DNA of 23,324 nt from JAVBRU01 sp031547595 (GCA_031547595.1 JAVBRU010000118.1:1-23324); one strand, 5' to 3'. Positions 1 through 9,172 are shown, numbered from the stretch's first letter. A program made the numbers and translations. Notes: generated by a model from the letters alone, not told the origin.

Positions 1-837
1 CTCGTATTCCTCACCCGCCCCGGCCAGAAAAAGCGGCAACCCATTCATCAGTATGCGCCCGCCCTTTGTTTCCAGCGTGCGAAAGCCGGTCTTGAGGATG
101 GTTTCATCTCCATTGCAAAGCAAAAAAACGGTGACGCACTGCGGGTCATCCACATACCAGCGGGGCAAAACCGCCGTATCGATGGGCAGCAAAAAATCTT
201 CGCTTTGCCCCGGTGCAAGGGTTATCACCGCGCTGGCCTGTTGCCCGAAAACCTGTGCTGTAAGAGCACCTTCAAAAGAAGCATCTGCGTGATTGGTGGC
301 CTTGCCCTCCACCCCTGCAGGCGAAAGATACACCTCCGTCAGCCTCACAGCGCCGCCGATGAGGACATATACATCGCCATATATCCCCGACCAATTGAGC
401 CCGCAAAACCGCGATCCGGCATACATCAGGCTGTAATCTTCGGTGACGGCAATGGTGATGCGGTTCTCTCCCTCTTTTGCAAAGGCCGTGATATCGGTCT
501 GCCAAGGGCATAGGGTGAAAATATGCCGCGCCACATACTGCCCGTTCACATACAGATGGCAAGCCGGGGCCGCGCCCTCCATCATCAGATAAATACGCTG
601 GCCCGCAAAGGGCGGCAACTGCAGTTCCCGCTCGGCAAACCAGGTGCCCTGAAAGCTGTTTCGCAGCCCGTTTTCGGGCGGATAGCTGTCTGCCAGCGTA
701 TCCAGCTGCTGGATGCAGCCGGGCACGCGGACGGCGTGTTCCGCAAGGATTCCGTTTTGCGCCCAGCCCTCGGCCAACCCCACATTTTCCGGGTCCAGTT
801 TCGCCCGCCACAGGCCATTCAGGGGAATCTGCATCAT
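1..837 (-). CDS. GH2 family glycoside hydrolase, N-terminal part (cut by window edge)
   Basis: Reading the minus strand from ATG at 837 gives 279 open codons running off position 1. The visible part matches the N-terminal jelly-roll sugar-binding domain and the following immunoglobulin-like domain of glycoside hydrolase family 2 (beta-galactosidase, beta-mannosidase and beta-glucuronidase relatives). Supporting motifs are an opening LNGLWRAKLDP, then VPGCIQQLD, and NWSGIYGDVYV, which resembles the GGIYRDV signature of the family. The TIM barrel with the catalytic glutamates lies outside the window, so specificity cannot be judged. The usual RGVN-type motif after NGLPLF is here AGAGEE, which is unusual. 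Two ATG codons stand in tandem (837 and 834). A GGAAGG-type site lies upstream inside the end of the previous gene, whose stop is 4 bp away, so this is the last visible gene of the sugar operon. No signal peptide is seen, so a cytoplasmic enzyme is inferred. Confidence 0.85.
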   Translation of the reverse strand, partial: MMQIPLNGLWRAKLDPENVGLAEGWAQNGILAEHAVRVPGCIQQLDTLADSYPPENGLRNSFQGTWFAERELQLPPFAGQRIYLMMEGAAPACHLYVNGQYVARHIFTLCPWQTDITAFAKEGENRITIAVTEDYSLMYAGSRFCGLNWSGIYGDVYVLIGGAVRLTEVYLSPAGVEGKATNHADASFEGALTAQVFGQQASAVITLAPGQSEDFLLPIDTAVLPRWYVDDPQCVTVFLLCNGDETILKTGFRTLETKGGRILMNGLPLFLAGAGEEYE

Positions 838-841
838 CGCC

Positions 842-1876
842 CTAGTCCTTCCTTTCGCAATCGATCACCACATGCATGGTGCCCTCCGGCGGGTCATTGC
901 GCAGCGCAAACGCAGCCGCAATCTCCTCCAGCGGGAAGGTGTGGGTGATCATTTCGCTGGTGTTCACCAGGCCGTCCAGCACCATCTGCACGCCTTCCTG
1001 GAAAAAACGGCGCATGTCGATATCGCGGCGGGGCTCGGTGAGGTAAAATTCCAGGCGCTTGCGGTGCGCCTTGAAAAAATCAAGGGGTTTGCGGCACACG
1101 CCAATGCAGCCATACATCACAATGCGCGCGCACAGCGCCGCGCATTCCATGGCATCCACCACGCCGTCCCCCTCCAGCAGGCAGGGAATGACCACATCAA
1201 ACCCATCAGGAAAATCGGCCCCGGCGTAGTCCATGGTGGCGGCCTCGGCATGGGGCAGTAGGTACGTGTGAGATGCGCCATACTTCTTTGCCAGCGCCAG
1301 CTTGGCAGGGCTCAAATCGGTGACGGCCAAGTTTTTGGGGCTGAACTGGCGCACCACCTGCGTCATAATCAGGCCGCTGACGCCCTGGCCCATGATCAGC
1401 ACATTCTTGGTCTGGTCGATCCGTCCAAGCTCCGCAGCATGGATGATGCCGGGCAGCACCTCAATGGGGCTGATCTCCAGCATGGGGAAATCAGGGGGCA
1501 GTACCTTCACATGGAAGGGCTTGCACACGATATATTCGGCATATGCGCCCCACACATAGCGGCAGGTGACCAGATCGCCCACCTTTAGGCCCACCACTTT
1601 GCTGCCCACCTTGTCGATCACGCCGCTCACCTCGTGCCCCAGCCGCGCGGGGGTGGAGATGAATTCCGGCGCGCGGGTGCCGCGGTATGCCTCCAAATCG
1701 CTGCCACAGATGCCCACCCATTTGATTTTCACCCGCACCTCGTCCTCAGTGGGCTGCGGGATAAGCGCGTTTTGGACAGTCATATGATACGGCGCTTCCA
1801 ACACGGCCACGCGCTGAGTGTTTTCGCCGCTGTGTTCCACCAGTTGCAGGTCTGCCATGGTCATCTTGGTCGCCAT
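842..1876 (-). CDS. Zinc-type medium-chain dehydrogenase (MDR family, polyol/sugar dehydrogenase-like)
   Basis: The 344-residue protein is a medium-chain dehydrogenase/reductase of the alcohol/sorbitol dehydrogenase type. The GroES-like half carries GICGSD with the zinc-ligand candidate Cys57, and the GHE motif at residues 80-82 (His81, Glu82). The nucleotide-binding half carries the GQGVSG glycine turn of a Rossmann fold followed by an acidic strand end (VTDLS), which suggests NAD(H). The four-cysteine structural-zinc loop seen in many relatives is absent, because the stretch after GDLVTCRYVWG runs straight into AYAEY. This is known for some sorbitol-dehydrogenase-like members. An AGGAGG site overlaps the stop codon of the upstream GH94 gene, so the two are probably translationally coupled. 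In this operon it most likely oxidises or reduces a released sugar, sugar acid or polyol; the substrate is unknown. Confidence 0.85.
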   Translation of the reverse strand: MATKMTMADLQLVEHSGENTQRVAVLEAPYHMTVQNALIPQPTEDEVRVKIKWVGICGSDLEAYRGTRAPEFISTPARLGHEVSGVIDKVGSKVVGLKVGDLVTCRYVWGAYAEYIVCKPFHVKVLPPDFPMLEISPIEVLPGIIHAAELGRIDQTKNVLIMGQGVSGLIMTQVVRQFSPKNLAVTDLSPAKLALAKKYGASHTYLLPHAEAATMDYAGADFPDGFDVVIPCLLEGDGVVDAMECAALCARIVMYGCIGVCRKPLDFFKAHRKRLEFYLTEPRRDIDMRRFFQEGVQMVLDGLVNTSEMITHTFPLEEIAAAFALRNDPPEGTMHVVIDCERKD

Positions 1877-1887
1877 ATCGATTCCTC

Positions 1888-4212
1888 CTAATAAATCAAC
1901 TGAATGTTGAGTGTCTTTTCCGTCTCAAGCAATGCCCAGGGCACAGTGTTGCCTTCTATTCTTTGGCCATCCACATACAAGCCCTTATTTTCGCCCTTTT
2001 CCACGGTGATGTGGCAAGCCGCGCCCCGGCATTGCCGCGTGGCAGCGAAGCCCGGCCAGTCAGCTGGCAGCTGCGGATCGATACACAGGCCGTCATACTC
2101 CGGGCGGATGCCCAGGATATACTGCGTAGCCACCAAGTACATCCACGACGCCGTGCCCGTCAGCCAGGAGTTGACGCACGCCCCGGCACGGGGATGCGGC
2201 GGCGCGAGCATGGTTTGGGAATAGACATAAGGCTCGGTAAGGCACAGATCGGCAATGTCGTTGCGGCGATTGGGCAGGCTGCTTTCGTAGCATTTGAATG
2301 CTTCCTCCCCGCGCCCCAGCATGGCATAGGCCATCACAGCCCAGGTGTTGGAGTGGAAGAAGATGCCGCCGTTTTCGCGCGCGCCCGCGGGGAAGAGAAA
2401 ATAGCTCTTCTTTTCGGGCACAAAGCCGCTGCTGGCGGGGAAATGGGTGATGAGCCCCCGCTCGGTATACAGGTATTTCATCACGTTGTCCATGGCGGTA
2501 TTGCATTGATCCTCCGGTACCGCGCGGCTGATCACACTCCAGCACTGGGGGATGAGGTGAATTTTGTTGAACTCGTCCTCGTGGGTACAATATTTCTCGC
2601 CCTCGCCGGTAAAAGCGCGGATGAACCATTCCCCATCCCAAATGACGGGCAGCTTTTTTTGACAATCCTCAAAAATCGCCTGCATGGCGGGGATTTTTTC
2701 GGGCAACCCGGCGGCTTTGTACAGTTCCATCAGCTCATACGCGCCCTGCGCCAGTTGGAAAAACACAAACACACTCTCGGCATGGGCGGTGCCGCCCCGG
2801 GTCATGTGCGCCACGCTGTCGTCCCAGTCCCCCCGCAGCATATCGGGTATGCCGTGGCGGCCAAGGTGCGTATGGGTGAACTGCAATGCCTGTTCCAAAT
2901 GCCCCAGCACCGTGGCACTGCCGCTGTCCACATAGGGCACGTCCTCTTTGAGGAAGCCCAAATCGCCCGTTTCCTTCACATAATTGCACACCGAGAATAC
3001 CGACCACAAATGGTCGTCACTGCGGCCTTCGCCCTGGCTTTGCCGGGTGAAGGGATAATATACATTCCGGGCGCTGCCATCGCTCTTTTGGATGGACAAT
3101 AGTAGCTTCATGCGCTCCTTTGCCAATTGCGGCACGGCGTGCATCACGCCCAGCACATCCTGCATGCTGTCGCGAAAGCCAAAGCCCCGGGTAATGCCCG
3201 GTTCGTACACCGATACGAAGCGTGACCAATCAAAGGTGGTCTTGGTCTGGTACGCGTGCCAGATGTTCAGCATATCGTTCATATCCTGATGCGGGGTATC
3301 CACCACAAGATGATTGCTGTAATCATCCCAGCTTTTTCGAATGTCTTCCACGCAGTTTTGCAGCGAGAAGGCGCGGCTGATCTGCCCATCGATATCCGCC
3401 TGATCGCTCGTCGCGCCCAGCGTATAACAAAAGCGCAGCGTTTGCCCCGGCAACAGCGTGATGGTGGATTGCAGTGCGCCCACGCAGTTATCAGAATCCA
3501 TATTGCTGTTGCCGCACACGCCGTTTTCCACGGCAAGGGGGTTGCTCTCGCTGCGGTACGGGCCAATAAATGCGGCCTGGCTGCAATCCCAGCCGTCCAC
3601 CGGCAGGCTGGCGGCAATATAATCGTATTGCGGCACGCCGGTCAACTGCTGTGCCATGGTGTCCACCACAATTTTATTGCCCCCGCCCCGGGCCACAAAC
3701 GCCATGCGCGGCCAGTGGTTGGTCACATCATAAAAGGCGTGGTTCCAGCTGAACTCCACATATGAGAAAAGCCGCAGCGTCTTTTGAATATCCGACAAGT
3801 TGGTGATTTCCACCTGCCACAGTTCAAAGTTTTCCGCGAGGGGCACAAGGTACGTGATAGCCGTTTTTATGTCATCATACGTGCCGGTGATGGTGGTGTA
3901 GCCACGCCCGTGGCGGCATTCGTAGGTCTGCAATTCCTTCATCACAGGCTGCCACAGGGGCGACCAGTAGGTGCCGCTCTCCTGGTTTCGGATATACAAA
4001 TACCGCCCCGGCCGGTCCTTTGGCAGCGCGTCAAAATGATAGCGCGTCACCCGGCGGTAAGAAGGGTCCTTATCAAAGGTGAGACCGCCGCCGGTATTGG
4101 ATACAATGCCGCCAAAGCCGCCGTTGCCAATATAGTTCATCCATGCCGTGGGCGTATCCGGGCGCGTGATCACGTATTCCTTGCGCGCGTTATCAAAATA
4201 TCCGTATCTCAT
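1888..4212 (-). CDS. GH94 family disaccharide/oligosaccharide phosphorylase
   Basis: The 774-residue protein has the signatures of GH94 phosphorylases (cellobiose, chitobiose, cellodextrin and cellobionic-acid phosphorylases). These enzymes cleave a beta-glycosidic bond with phosphate, giving a sugar-1-phosphate in the cytoplasm. Visible motifs are GNGGFGG near the N-terminus, TRGFGFRDSMQD in the barrel, RGDWDD, which corresponds to the catalytic-acid motif (A/G)DWND with candidate acid Asp465, and ENGGIFFHSNTWAVMA. The Asn of the usual DWND is Asp464 here. The length is slightly short compared with about 800 residues for cellobiose phosphorylase. No signal peptide is present. The gene starts 2 bp after the upstream stop codon and is followed 11 bp later by the MDR dehydrogenase. 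The acceptor specificity cannot be read from motifs, so glucoside, glucuronide-like or aldonate acceptors all remain possible. Confidence 0.9.
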   Translation of the reverse strand: MRYGYFDNARKEYVITRPDTPTAWMNYIGNGGFGGIVSNTGGGLTFDKDPSYRRVTRYHFDALPKDRPGRYLYIRNQESGTYWSPLWQPVMKELQTYECRHGRGYTTITGTYDDIKTAITYLVPLAENFELWQVEITNLSDIQKTLRLFSYVEFSWNHAFYDVTNHWPRMAFVARGGGNKIVVDTMAQQLTGVPQYDYIAASLPVDGWDCSQAAFIGPYRSESNPLAVENGVCGNSNMDSDNCVGALQSTITLLPGQTLRFCYTLGATSDQADIDGQISRAFSLQNCVEDIRKSWDDYSNHLVVDTPHQDMNDMLNIWHAYQTKTTFDWSRFVSVYEPGITRGFGFRDSMQDVLGVMHAVPQLAKERMKLLLSIQKSDGSARNVYYPFTRQSQGEGRSDDHLWSVFSVCNYVKETGDLGFLKEDVPYVDSGSATVLGHLEQALQFTHTHLGRHGIPDMLRGDWDDSVAHMTRGGTAHAESVFVFFQLAQGAYELMELYKAAGLPEKIPAMQAIFEDCQKKLPVIWDGEWFIRAFTGEGEKYCTHEDEFNKIHLIPQCWSVISRAVPEDQCNTAMDNVMKYLYTERGLITHFPASSGFVPEKKSYFLFPAGARENGGIFFHSNTWAVMAYAMLGRGEEAFKCYESSLPNRRNDIADLCLTEPYVYSQTMLAPPHPRAGACVNSWLTGTASWMYLVATQYILGIRPEYDGLCIDPQLPADWPGFAATRQCRGAACHITVEKGENKGLYVDGQRIEGNTVPWALLETEKTLNIQLIY

Positions 4213-4214
4213 AT

Positions 4215-5366
4215 TTATGCAATCTCCATGCAGCGGTACACCAGCCTGCGGATGATGTTGTGGGGGTGGGTTTCATAGGCGAAGGGCATCAGCCCGATCA
4301 CCTGCTGGGCATAGAAAATGGCGATTTGATTGTCCGGATCGGCCAATAGATTGGTGCCCGCAGCGCCGCCCCAGCCAAACTCGCCTGCAGGCGAGGGCGT
4401 TTTGGCGCGCTTGCCGTTCATCAGCGTGCGCACGCCAAGGCCATACCCATAGCCCGCATTGGCATAGTTATCCGCCCAATAATCTGCCAGCAGCGCGCCG
4501 CCCAGATGATTGGTGCGCATCAGCTCTACCGTTTCCGGGCGCAGAATGCGGCTGCCATTCGCACCCTGGCCAAGGTTCGCCATCGCATCCACAAACAACG
4601 CGTAATCGTCCACTGTGGACAGTAATCCCGCGCCGCCGCTCTCGTATTCCGGCGAAAACACATATTCGTTGTGATGATCGCGCAGCTTTTCGCGCATGGT
4701 GCTCGCGTCATAGGTGTAAAACGCGGTCAGCCGCTTTTCCACATCGGGGGTAAAAGCAAAGGTGGTATCCCGCATGCCAAGGGGCGCAAAGATGTTCTTT
4801 TGCATGTATTCGCCCAAACGCATGCCGCTGATGGCCTCCACCACCGCGCCCAGCACATCGTGGCTGAGGCTGTATTGATAGCGCTCGCCTGGGTGGAAGC
4901 ACAAGGGCTCCAGCGCCAGCGCATCCATCACTTGGCGGGTGGTGGCGCTGCCGCCCTGGGCTTTTAACAGCTCACGGATGGGCTTCGCCTGCAGGTCGTA
5001 GCTCAGGCCGCTGCTCATGGTCAGCAAATCCACAATGCGGATGGACCGCGCAGCGGGGATGAGTGTGCCATCCGCCTCGCGCACCAGCATGGATTTGTAG
5101 GCGGGCAGGTAGGCACCCACCTCGTCCGTCAGTGCCAGTTTCCCCTGCTCCATCAATTGCAGCACTGCCGTGCAAGTAGCCACTTTGGTGGAAGAATACA
5201 GCCAATAGTAATCGCGGTTTGATACCGGGATGGTCTGTGCGCCGTCAGAATACCCCGCCATGGAGCGGAAAACCGGCCGGTGCTTGTGGTATACCACGCA
5301 ATCGGCAGCGGGAATGCACACGCTGGGCAGCGATTGGATGTAGTTGTGCAGCAGGGTGAAATCCAT
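4215..5366 (-). CDS. Serine hydrolase of the beta-lactamase/S12 family (class C-like, probable esterase)
   Basis: The protein has the serine beta-lactamase fold of family S12 (class C enzymes, D-aminopeptidases, EstB-type esterases). The SxxK motif is SSTK, with candidate nucleophile Ser58 and Lys61 when counted from the start chosen here. The second-motif tyrosine lies in YQYSLSHDVLG, and a glycine-rich GWGGAAGTN occupies the position of the third KTG/HTG-like motif. I place the start at ATG 5366 rather than at ATG 5375, because the GGAG site is directly joined to the first ATG and lies a proper 9 bases before the second. The chosen ATG follows the TAA of the upstream esterase gene by a single base. 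No signal peptide is visible. Context in a glycan operon favours deacylation of a sugar ester over antibiotic resistance, but this is inference. Confidence 0.85.
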   Translation of the reverse strand: MDFTLLHNYIQSLPSVCIPAADCVVYHKHRPVFRSMAGYSDGAQTIPVSNRDYYWLYSSTKVATCTAVLQLMEQGKLALTDEVGAYLPAYKSMLVREADGTLIPAARSIRIVDLLTMSSGLSYDLQAKPIRELLKAQGGSATTRQVMDALALEPLCFHPGERYQYSLSHDVLGAVVEAISGMRLGEYMQKNIFAPLGMRDTTFAFTPDVEKRLTAFYTYDASTMREKLRDHHNEYVFSPEYESGGAGLLSTVDDYALFVDAMANLGQGANGSRILRPETVELMRTNHLGGALLADYWADNYANAGYGYGLGVRTLMNGKRAKTPSPAGEFGWGGAAGTNLLADPDNQIAIFYAQQVIGLMPFAYETHPHNIIRRLVYRCMEIA

Positions 5367-5367
5367 G

Positions 5368-6741
5368 TTATTCATCTCCTATTTCTATGCCCGAAAACGG
5401 AATGACGGGCAAATGCGTGTACAAATCATAGGGCATCAAGCCGCTTTCGTTGTATCCGTCGCAGCTGACCACGGCATGCTTGCCGATTGCGCCGTCGAAC
5501 GTGAGCAAAATGCTGTCGCCCGCGCACTGATAATCCACAGACGTCCTTCTGCCCTCCTCATCCGTGAGGGAAAACATCAGCGCTTCGTTGCGGTTCAAAT
5601 CACAGCAAAGCGCGTCATACACAGGCGAGAAAGTGAGGCTCGCTGTGCTTTCGCCTGCCTTTGCGGCTTTCACAATATCCGGCGCATCGGCTGCAACTGG
5701 AACGCCATACACATGCTTCAGCGCCAGCGCCGCCACGCGTCCGCCAAGTGCGATATTGGAAACAGCGGCGTTGTGGATGCCGTCGCACACCGGCAGATCA
5801 ATGGCCGGGGCCATGTATACGTTGCCGATTTCGTGCATTGCCCTGCGCTGGGCTTCGCGGATGTCCGCCCAATTCACCCCTTGCTCCAGCAAATCTTTGC
5901 CTTTCACGCAGGTCGCTTTGTTGAGCTGCACCGTCAAAATGGGAATGCCGGGATAGAACACGCTTTCAAAATCTGCGCATACCCGCCGGAACCGCTCCAA
6001 ATACGTGCGGCGAAGCGCCCCGTCATACAGATCATTGCACCCGTGAACCCACAAAATGCCCTTGACCTTACCGCCCGCCGCCTGCACGATATCCAGCATG
6101 TTATCAAAGAATGCACCGTCCTGCGCCCGATCCCAACACGAGAGCGGAATGCCGCCCTTGGTGGCGGGGATGAGCCCGATGGGGTATCCGAGGCGCTGCT
6201 GAAGCGCCTTGGCAAAACTCAGCCAGGGACTGTGCCCCGTCTGCGCTTTCTCTTGCGATAAGGGGAACAGCGTGGCCGTGCTGTCGTGCAGGGGGTGGGT
6301 GGCCATATCCCATTGCCCGCAGAGGCGAAACATGCGAACAGCGGGGCTTGGCACATCCTCGGCGGCATCCTTGCCCACGCCCACGGCATTGCTTTGCCCG
6401 GCAATCACATACACATCGCCTACGCCCATGTGGAAAATACGGTCGCCCCGCTTTTCGCACAGGCCGTTGTAGCGGTAATACGCTTCGATGCGGTAGGGGC
6501 CGCCAACGGGGAGGCGGATCACCGCTTCCCATTGATCAGATTGTGGCTTCACCATCACAGGCGCAGTAACCCGAAGGCCGTTATTTTCGTCGATACAGCG
6601 TACCACCACCCGGCCGTCAGCATGGGCCAGCACATCCGCTTCCAGGTGCAGCCTGCCGCCAAGTGGTACCTCCGCCCAGCCGTTTTGCTGTTGCAGCACC
6701 TGCCAGTTCTGCGGGCCTTTTTCAATGATTACGCCGTACAT
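5368..6741 (-). CDS. Sialate O-acetylesterase-like SGNH/GDSL esterase (SASA family)
   Basis: The 457-residue protein matches the SASA group of SGNH-hydrolase carbohydrate esterases, which remove O-acetyl groups from sugars. Block I is VIAGQSNAVGVG with candidate nucleophile Ser117. A WVHGCNDLYDG block replaces the usual W-x-Q-G-E-x-D region, so its glutamate is changed. The C-terminal catalytic dyad appears as CDGIH, with Asp320 and His323. The first ~95 residues form a beta-rich domain often found before the esterase core. No export signal is seen. The reading frame overlaps the end of the GH36 gene by 20 bp, with a GAGG site inside that gene, so coupled translation is likely. In this locus it probably deacetylates imported oligosaccharides before glycosidases act; the native ester is not known. 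Confidence 0.88.
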   Translation of the reverse strand: MYGVIIEKGPQNWQVLQQQNGWAEVPLGGRLHLEADVLAHADGRVVVRCIDENNGLRVTAPVMVKPQSDQWEAVIRLPVGGPYRIEAYYRYNGLCEKRGDRIFHMGVGDVYVIAGQSNAVGVGKDAAEDVPSPAVRMFRLCGQWDMATHPLHDSTATLFPLSQEKAQTGHSPWLSFAKALQQRLGYPIGLIPATKGGIPLSCWDRAQDGAFFDNMLDIVQAAGGKVKGILWVHGCNDLYDGALRRTYLERFRRVCADFESVFYPGIPILTVQLNKATCVKGKDLLEQGVNWADIREAQRRAMHEIGNVYMAPAIDLPVCDGIHNAAVSNIALGGRVAALALKHVYGVPVAADAPDIVKAAKAGESTASLTFSPVYDALCCDLNRNEALMFSLTDEEGRRTSVDYQCAGDSILLTFDGAIGKHAVVSCDGYNESGLMPYDLYTHLPVIPFSGIEIGDE

Positions 6742-8338
6742 TCTGCGCCTCGTAGGTTTCCCAACAACTCCGGATCAGCGCGATATCCTCGGTATCAAAC
6801 GCCACATCGCCGGCTGTCGTCAAATAATACAGGTCGGGGATGCCGAGCGTGATTTGCGCCTTGATCCAGCGGTGAAAATCGCGCTTGCTGCCCGTGCCGC
6901 CCGCGTCCATATCAAGTGGCACGCCCGGCAGTGCGGCGGCGCAAAGCCTGGCGCGGTGGGTGAAGATTTCCGGGGCACTTCGCATAGTGCCCCAGTAGTC
7001 ATGCATGCGCGCCTGGTCGGTCACTTCGTCAAAATACGGGTGTGCGCAGGAGCAGTTGACCAGCGCATCGGACTTTTGCGCCTTGGCCAGATCATGCATC
7101 AGGGTGAACAGGCGCTTGAGCAGCTCCACACCGTACACGCCCTTTTCGTGGGCGGACACATACTTGCCAAGGGGCATGCAATTGGCAAAGTCGATTTTGA
7201 AACCATCGCAGTTATAGCAGCCCTCGTCATCTGAGAGCAAGGTATGCACAATGCCCTGCATGCGGGCCTGATAGGCGGTGCTGGTAGGGTCGGCCGCGCA
7301 GGCGGTGCACAGGTATTCGATGCATTCGTCGGCGTCCAGCCCCTCGGGATACCAGGAGCGAAACCACAGTACCACCTTGCGCCCCTTCTGATGCTGCGCA
7401 TCGGCAAAGGCGCGAAGATCGGGCCAGCGTGCCGGGTCGGGCAGCGGCACGCCCCATTTCGTCTGCCATTTATCATCAATGATCACCACACCGGGCTGGA
7501 GGCCGTATTCGTCCAGCTTCTCCATCATACCCTCATAGGCGTCCTGCGTGGCATAATCCCCCTGATTGCCGCCGCCGGTTTTTTGCAGCGCGGCCTGCTC
7601 GCCCCAGCCGCAAAAGATGGGCTTTTTCCACCAATCGGGCAGGTTTTCGCGGTCTGCTTTTTTGCACCAACCGCTGTCATAATGCCAGGCGGCATAGGCG
7701 GCAATCACAGCATAGGCGTCCTGCCCGGCGGTGAAGAGCAGACTTTGACTTTCCCAAACGCCGCTCACAGTGGTCTGCCCATAGAGGGGCACTTCAAAGC
7801 CGCAGGCATCCTGGTTTTGATTGCGGTACAAAAATTGGTGAAAGTTGTACTGCCCCGCACGCGCGGCCAGGCCCACGCCCACCCATCCATCGCACCCGGC
7901 CATATAGAAGGGATAGCAATAGCACGGCGGCGCAAAATAGCCCAGCTCGATGGTGCTTTCCTCGGTAATCATGCGCAGGTTGCGGGTGTAATCGGCATGG
8001 TTGGCCACAGGCAGCAGGTACCCCGCCGCCTCGTACTTCGCGCCGCACCGGAAGAAGCGCAGGCTATCCACCCTACCCTCGCCCTCCACGCGGATAAAAT
8101 AGCGCGCGGTCTGCCCTTGCACCTCCAGCACATACTCTTTTTTGCGCCACAGGTTGGAGCAAGTGCGCCACACATATTGCATACCGGTTTCGGTTTTTGT
8201 TTCTTCAAAGCCCAGAAAATCCTCGTCCCTGTCCTTCTGGCCGTTTGCGTCCACAGCGCTTCTCACAGGACAGAAAAACCAGGTCTCGCCAAATGCCGCC
8301 ACATCAAAACTGCCGCTTGCTCTTGCCAAGATGTTCAT
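6722..8338 (-). CDS. GH36-type alpha-galactosidase-like glycoside hydrolase
   Basis: The 538-residue protein has a beta-sandwich N-terminal half and a TIM-barrel half typical of clan GH-D retaining alpha-galactosidases (GH36 and relatives). The barrel shows VVIIDDKWQTKWG, WPDLRAFADAQHQKG and VVLWFRSWYPEG, then the nucleophile motif FKIDF with candidate Asp383. A downstream TDQARMHDYW contains the acid/base candidate, Asp447 (or Asp441). The 60-odd residue distance between nucleophile and acid fits the clan. At 538 residues it is shorter than many 700-residue GH36 enzymes. No signal peptide is present. Its ATG overlaps the stop of the upstream esterase gene as ATGA, and its own 3' end overlaps the SASA gene. 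It probably removes alpha-galactosyl side groups from imported oligosaccharides; other alpha-linked sugars are possible. Confidence 0.8.
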   Translation of the reverse strand: MNILARASGSFDVAAFGETWFFCPVRSAVDANGQKDRDEDFLGFEETKTETGMQYVWRTCSNLWRKKEYVLEVQGQTARYFIRVEGEGRVDSLRFFRCGAKYEAAGYLLPVANHADYTRNLRMITEESTIELGYFAPPCYCYPFYMAGCDGWVGVGLAARAGQYNFHQFLYRNQNQDACGFEVPLYGQTTVSGVWESQSLLFTAGQDAYAVIAAYAAWHYDSGWCKKADRENLPDWWKKPIFCGWGEQAALQKTGGGNQGDYATQDAYEGMMEKLDEYGLQPGVVIIDDKWQTKWGVPLPDPARWPDLRAFADAQHQKGRKVVLWFRSWYPEGLDADECIEYLCTACAADPTSTAYQARMQGIVHTLLSDDEGCYNCDGFKIDFANCMPLGKYVSAHEKGVYGVELLKRLFTLMHDLAKAQKSDALVNCSCAHPYFDEVTDQARMHDYWGTMRSAPEIFTHRARLCAAALPGVPLDMDAGGTGSKRDFHRWIKAQITLGIPDLYYLTTAGDVAFDTEDIALIRSCWETYEAQNVRRNH

Positions 8339-9159
8339 ACGCCCAATCCCTCCAAATATTCATCAATCGCCGCAATCGCGGTGCGCGCCGCCTTAAGTTG
8401 ATTGCTGTATTCCACCAACAGAAAAGCATGGTCGGTATCCGGTATCAGGCACAGGGTGGAGGGGACGCCTGCGGCTTTCAGCGCCTCGTGATACGCTATA
8501 GAGTGGCGCCGCGCCACCACGGAATCCTCTGCCCCGTGTATGAGCAGTGCCGGGCAGGTTCCTTTGCCCACATGGCACAAGGGCGACAGCGCCTTCGCAT
8601 CCGTGCCCTCCGGCGCTGCTTTGTGCCATTTATCGCTGTACACCTCGGTGATGGCGTTGACAAGAATGGCGGCGCGCAGCGTGAGTGGGTTTTTGCGGGT
8701 TTGGAACGCCGCCACAGCCGCTGCCAAATAGCCCCCGGCCGATTCGCCCAGCAGCACACAGTTGCCTGTGTCAAGCCCATACTGCACAGCATGATCCGCC
8801 AGATAGTCCATCGCATCCATACAATCGACGTATAGATCGGGCAGTTGACGCCCAGGCACCTGGCCATAATCCTCTTTGGGCATCAGGCGGTAATCCACGC
8901 TGACCCCCACAAAGCCACGATCGGCATAATACCGCGCCAGATAGCCCAGAAAATCCCCCGCCCAGGCGGGTTGATCGTCAAATATCTTCCTTCCCGCCCA
9001 GCCGCCGCCGTGGATGACGATGAATGCGGGATGCTTCTTATCTGCCTTAAAACCGGGCGGATAATACAAACTGAGACGCAAATCCTCGCCCGCTACGTGT
9101 TTGTAGACTACCGTTTCGTCGCCGCTGTGTCGGGCGAAGCAGCTTGCCAAATCCATCAT
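8335..9159 (-). CDS. Alpha/beta-hydrolase esterase (HSL/acetyl-xylan-esterase-like)
   Basis: The 274-residue protein is an alpha/beta-hydrolase of the hormone-sensitive-lipase type. It has the oxyanion-hole motif HGGGW (residues 50-54), the nucleophile elbow GESAG with Ser140, an acid candidate Asp in HGAEDS, and a catalytic histidine in DTDHAF close to the C-terminus. It is complete and of normal family length, with no secretion signal. ATGATG starts at 9159 after an AGAGGG site. The gene lies 13 bp downstream of the sensor-kinase stop and overlaps the alpha-galactosidase gene by 4 bp, so it is the first catabolic gene of the operon. It is probably a carboxylesterase for acetyl or feruloyl groups on oligosaccharides; the acyl group cannot be predicted. 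Confidence 0.85.
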   Translation of the reverse strand: MMDLASCFARHSGDETVVYKHVAGEDLRLSLYYPPGFKADKKHPAFIVIHGGGWAGRKIFDDQPAWAGDFLGYLARYYADRGFVGVSVDYRLMPKEDYGQVPGRQLPDLYVDCMDAMDYLADHAVQYGLDTGNCVLLGESAGGYLAAAVAAFQTRKNPLTLRAAILVNAITEVYSDKWHKAAPEGTDAKALSPLCHVGKGTCPALLIHGAEDSVVARRHSIAYHEALKAAGVPSTLCLIPDTDHAFLLVEYSNQLKAARTAIAAIDEYLEGLGV

Positions 9160-9172
9160 TGATAATCCCTCT

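Noticed and set aside
1963..3102. 379-codon plus-strand frame opposite the GH94 gene
   Set aside because: It lies entirely within the GH94 gene, which has family-wide motifs. The composition of this frame is that of an antisense shadow.
4215..5366. Calling the serine hydrolase an antibiotic-resistance beta-lactamase
   Set aside because: It has no signal peptide, lacks a clear KTG motif and sits inside a glycan operon, so an esterase-like role is more likely.
7244..8401. 385-codon plus-strand frame opposite the GH36-type gene
   Set aside because: It is antisense to a gene with intact catalytic motifs and shows no recognisable domain or start signal.
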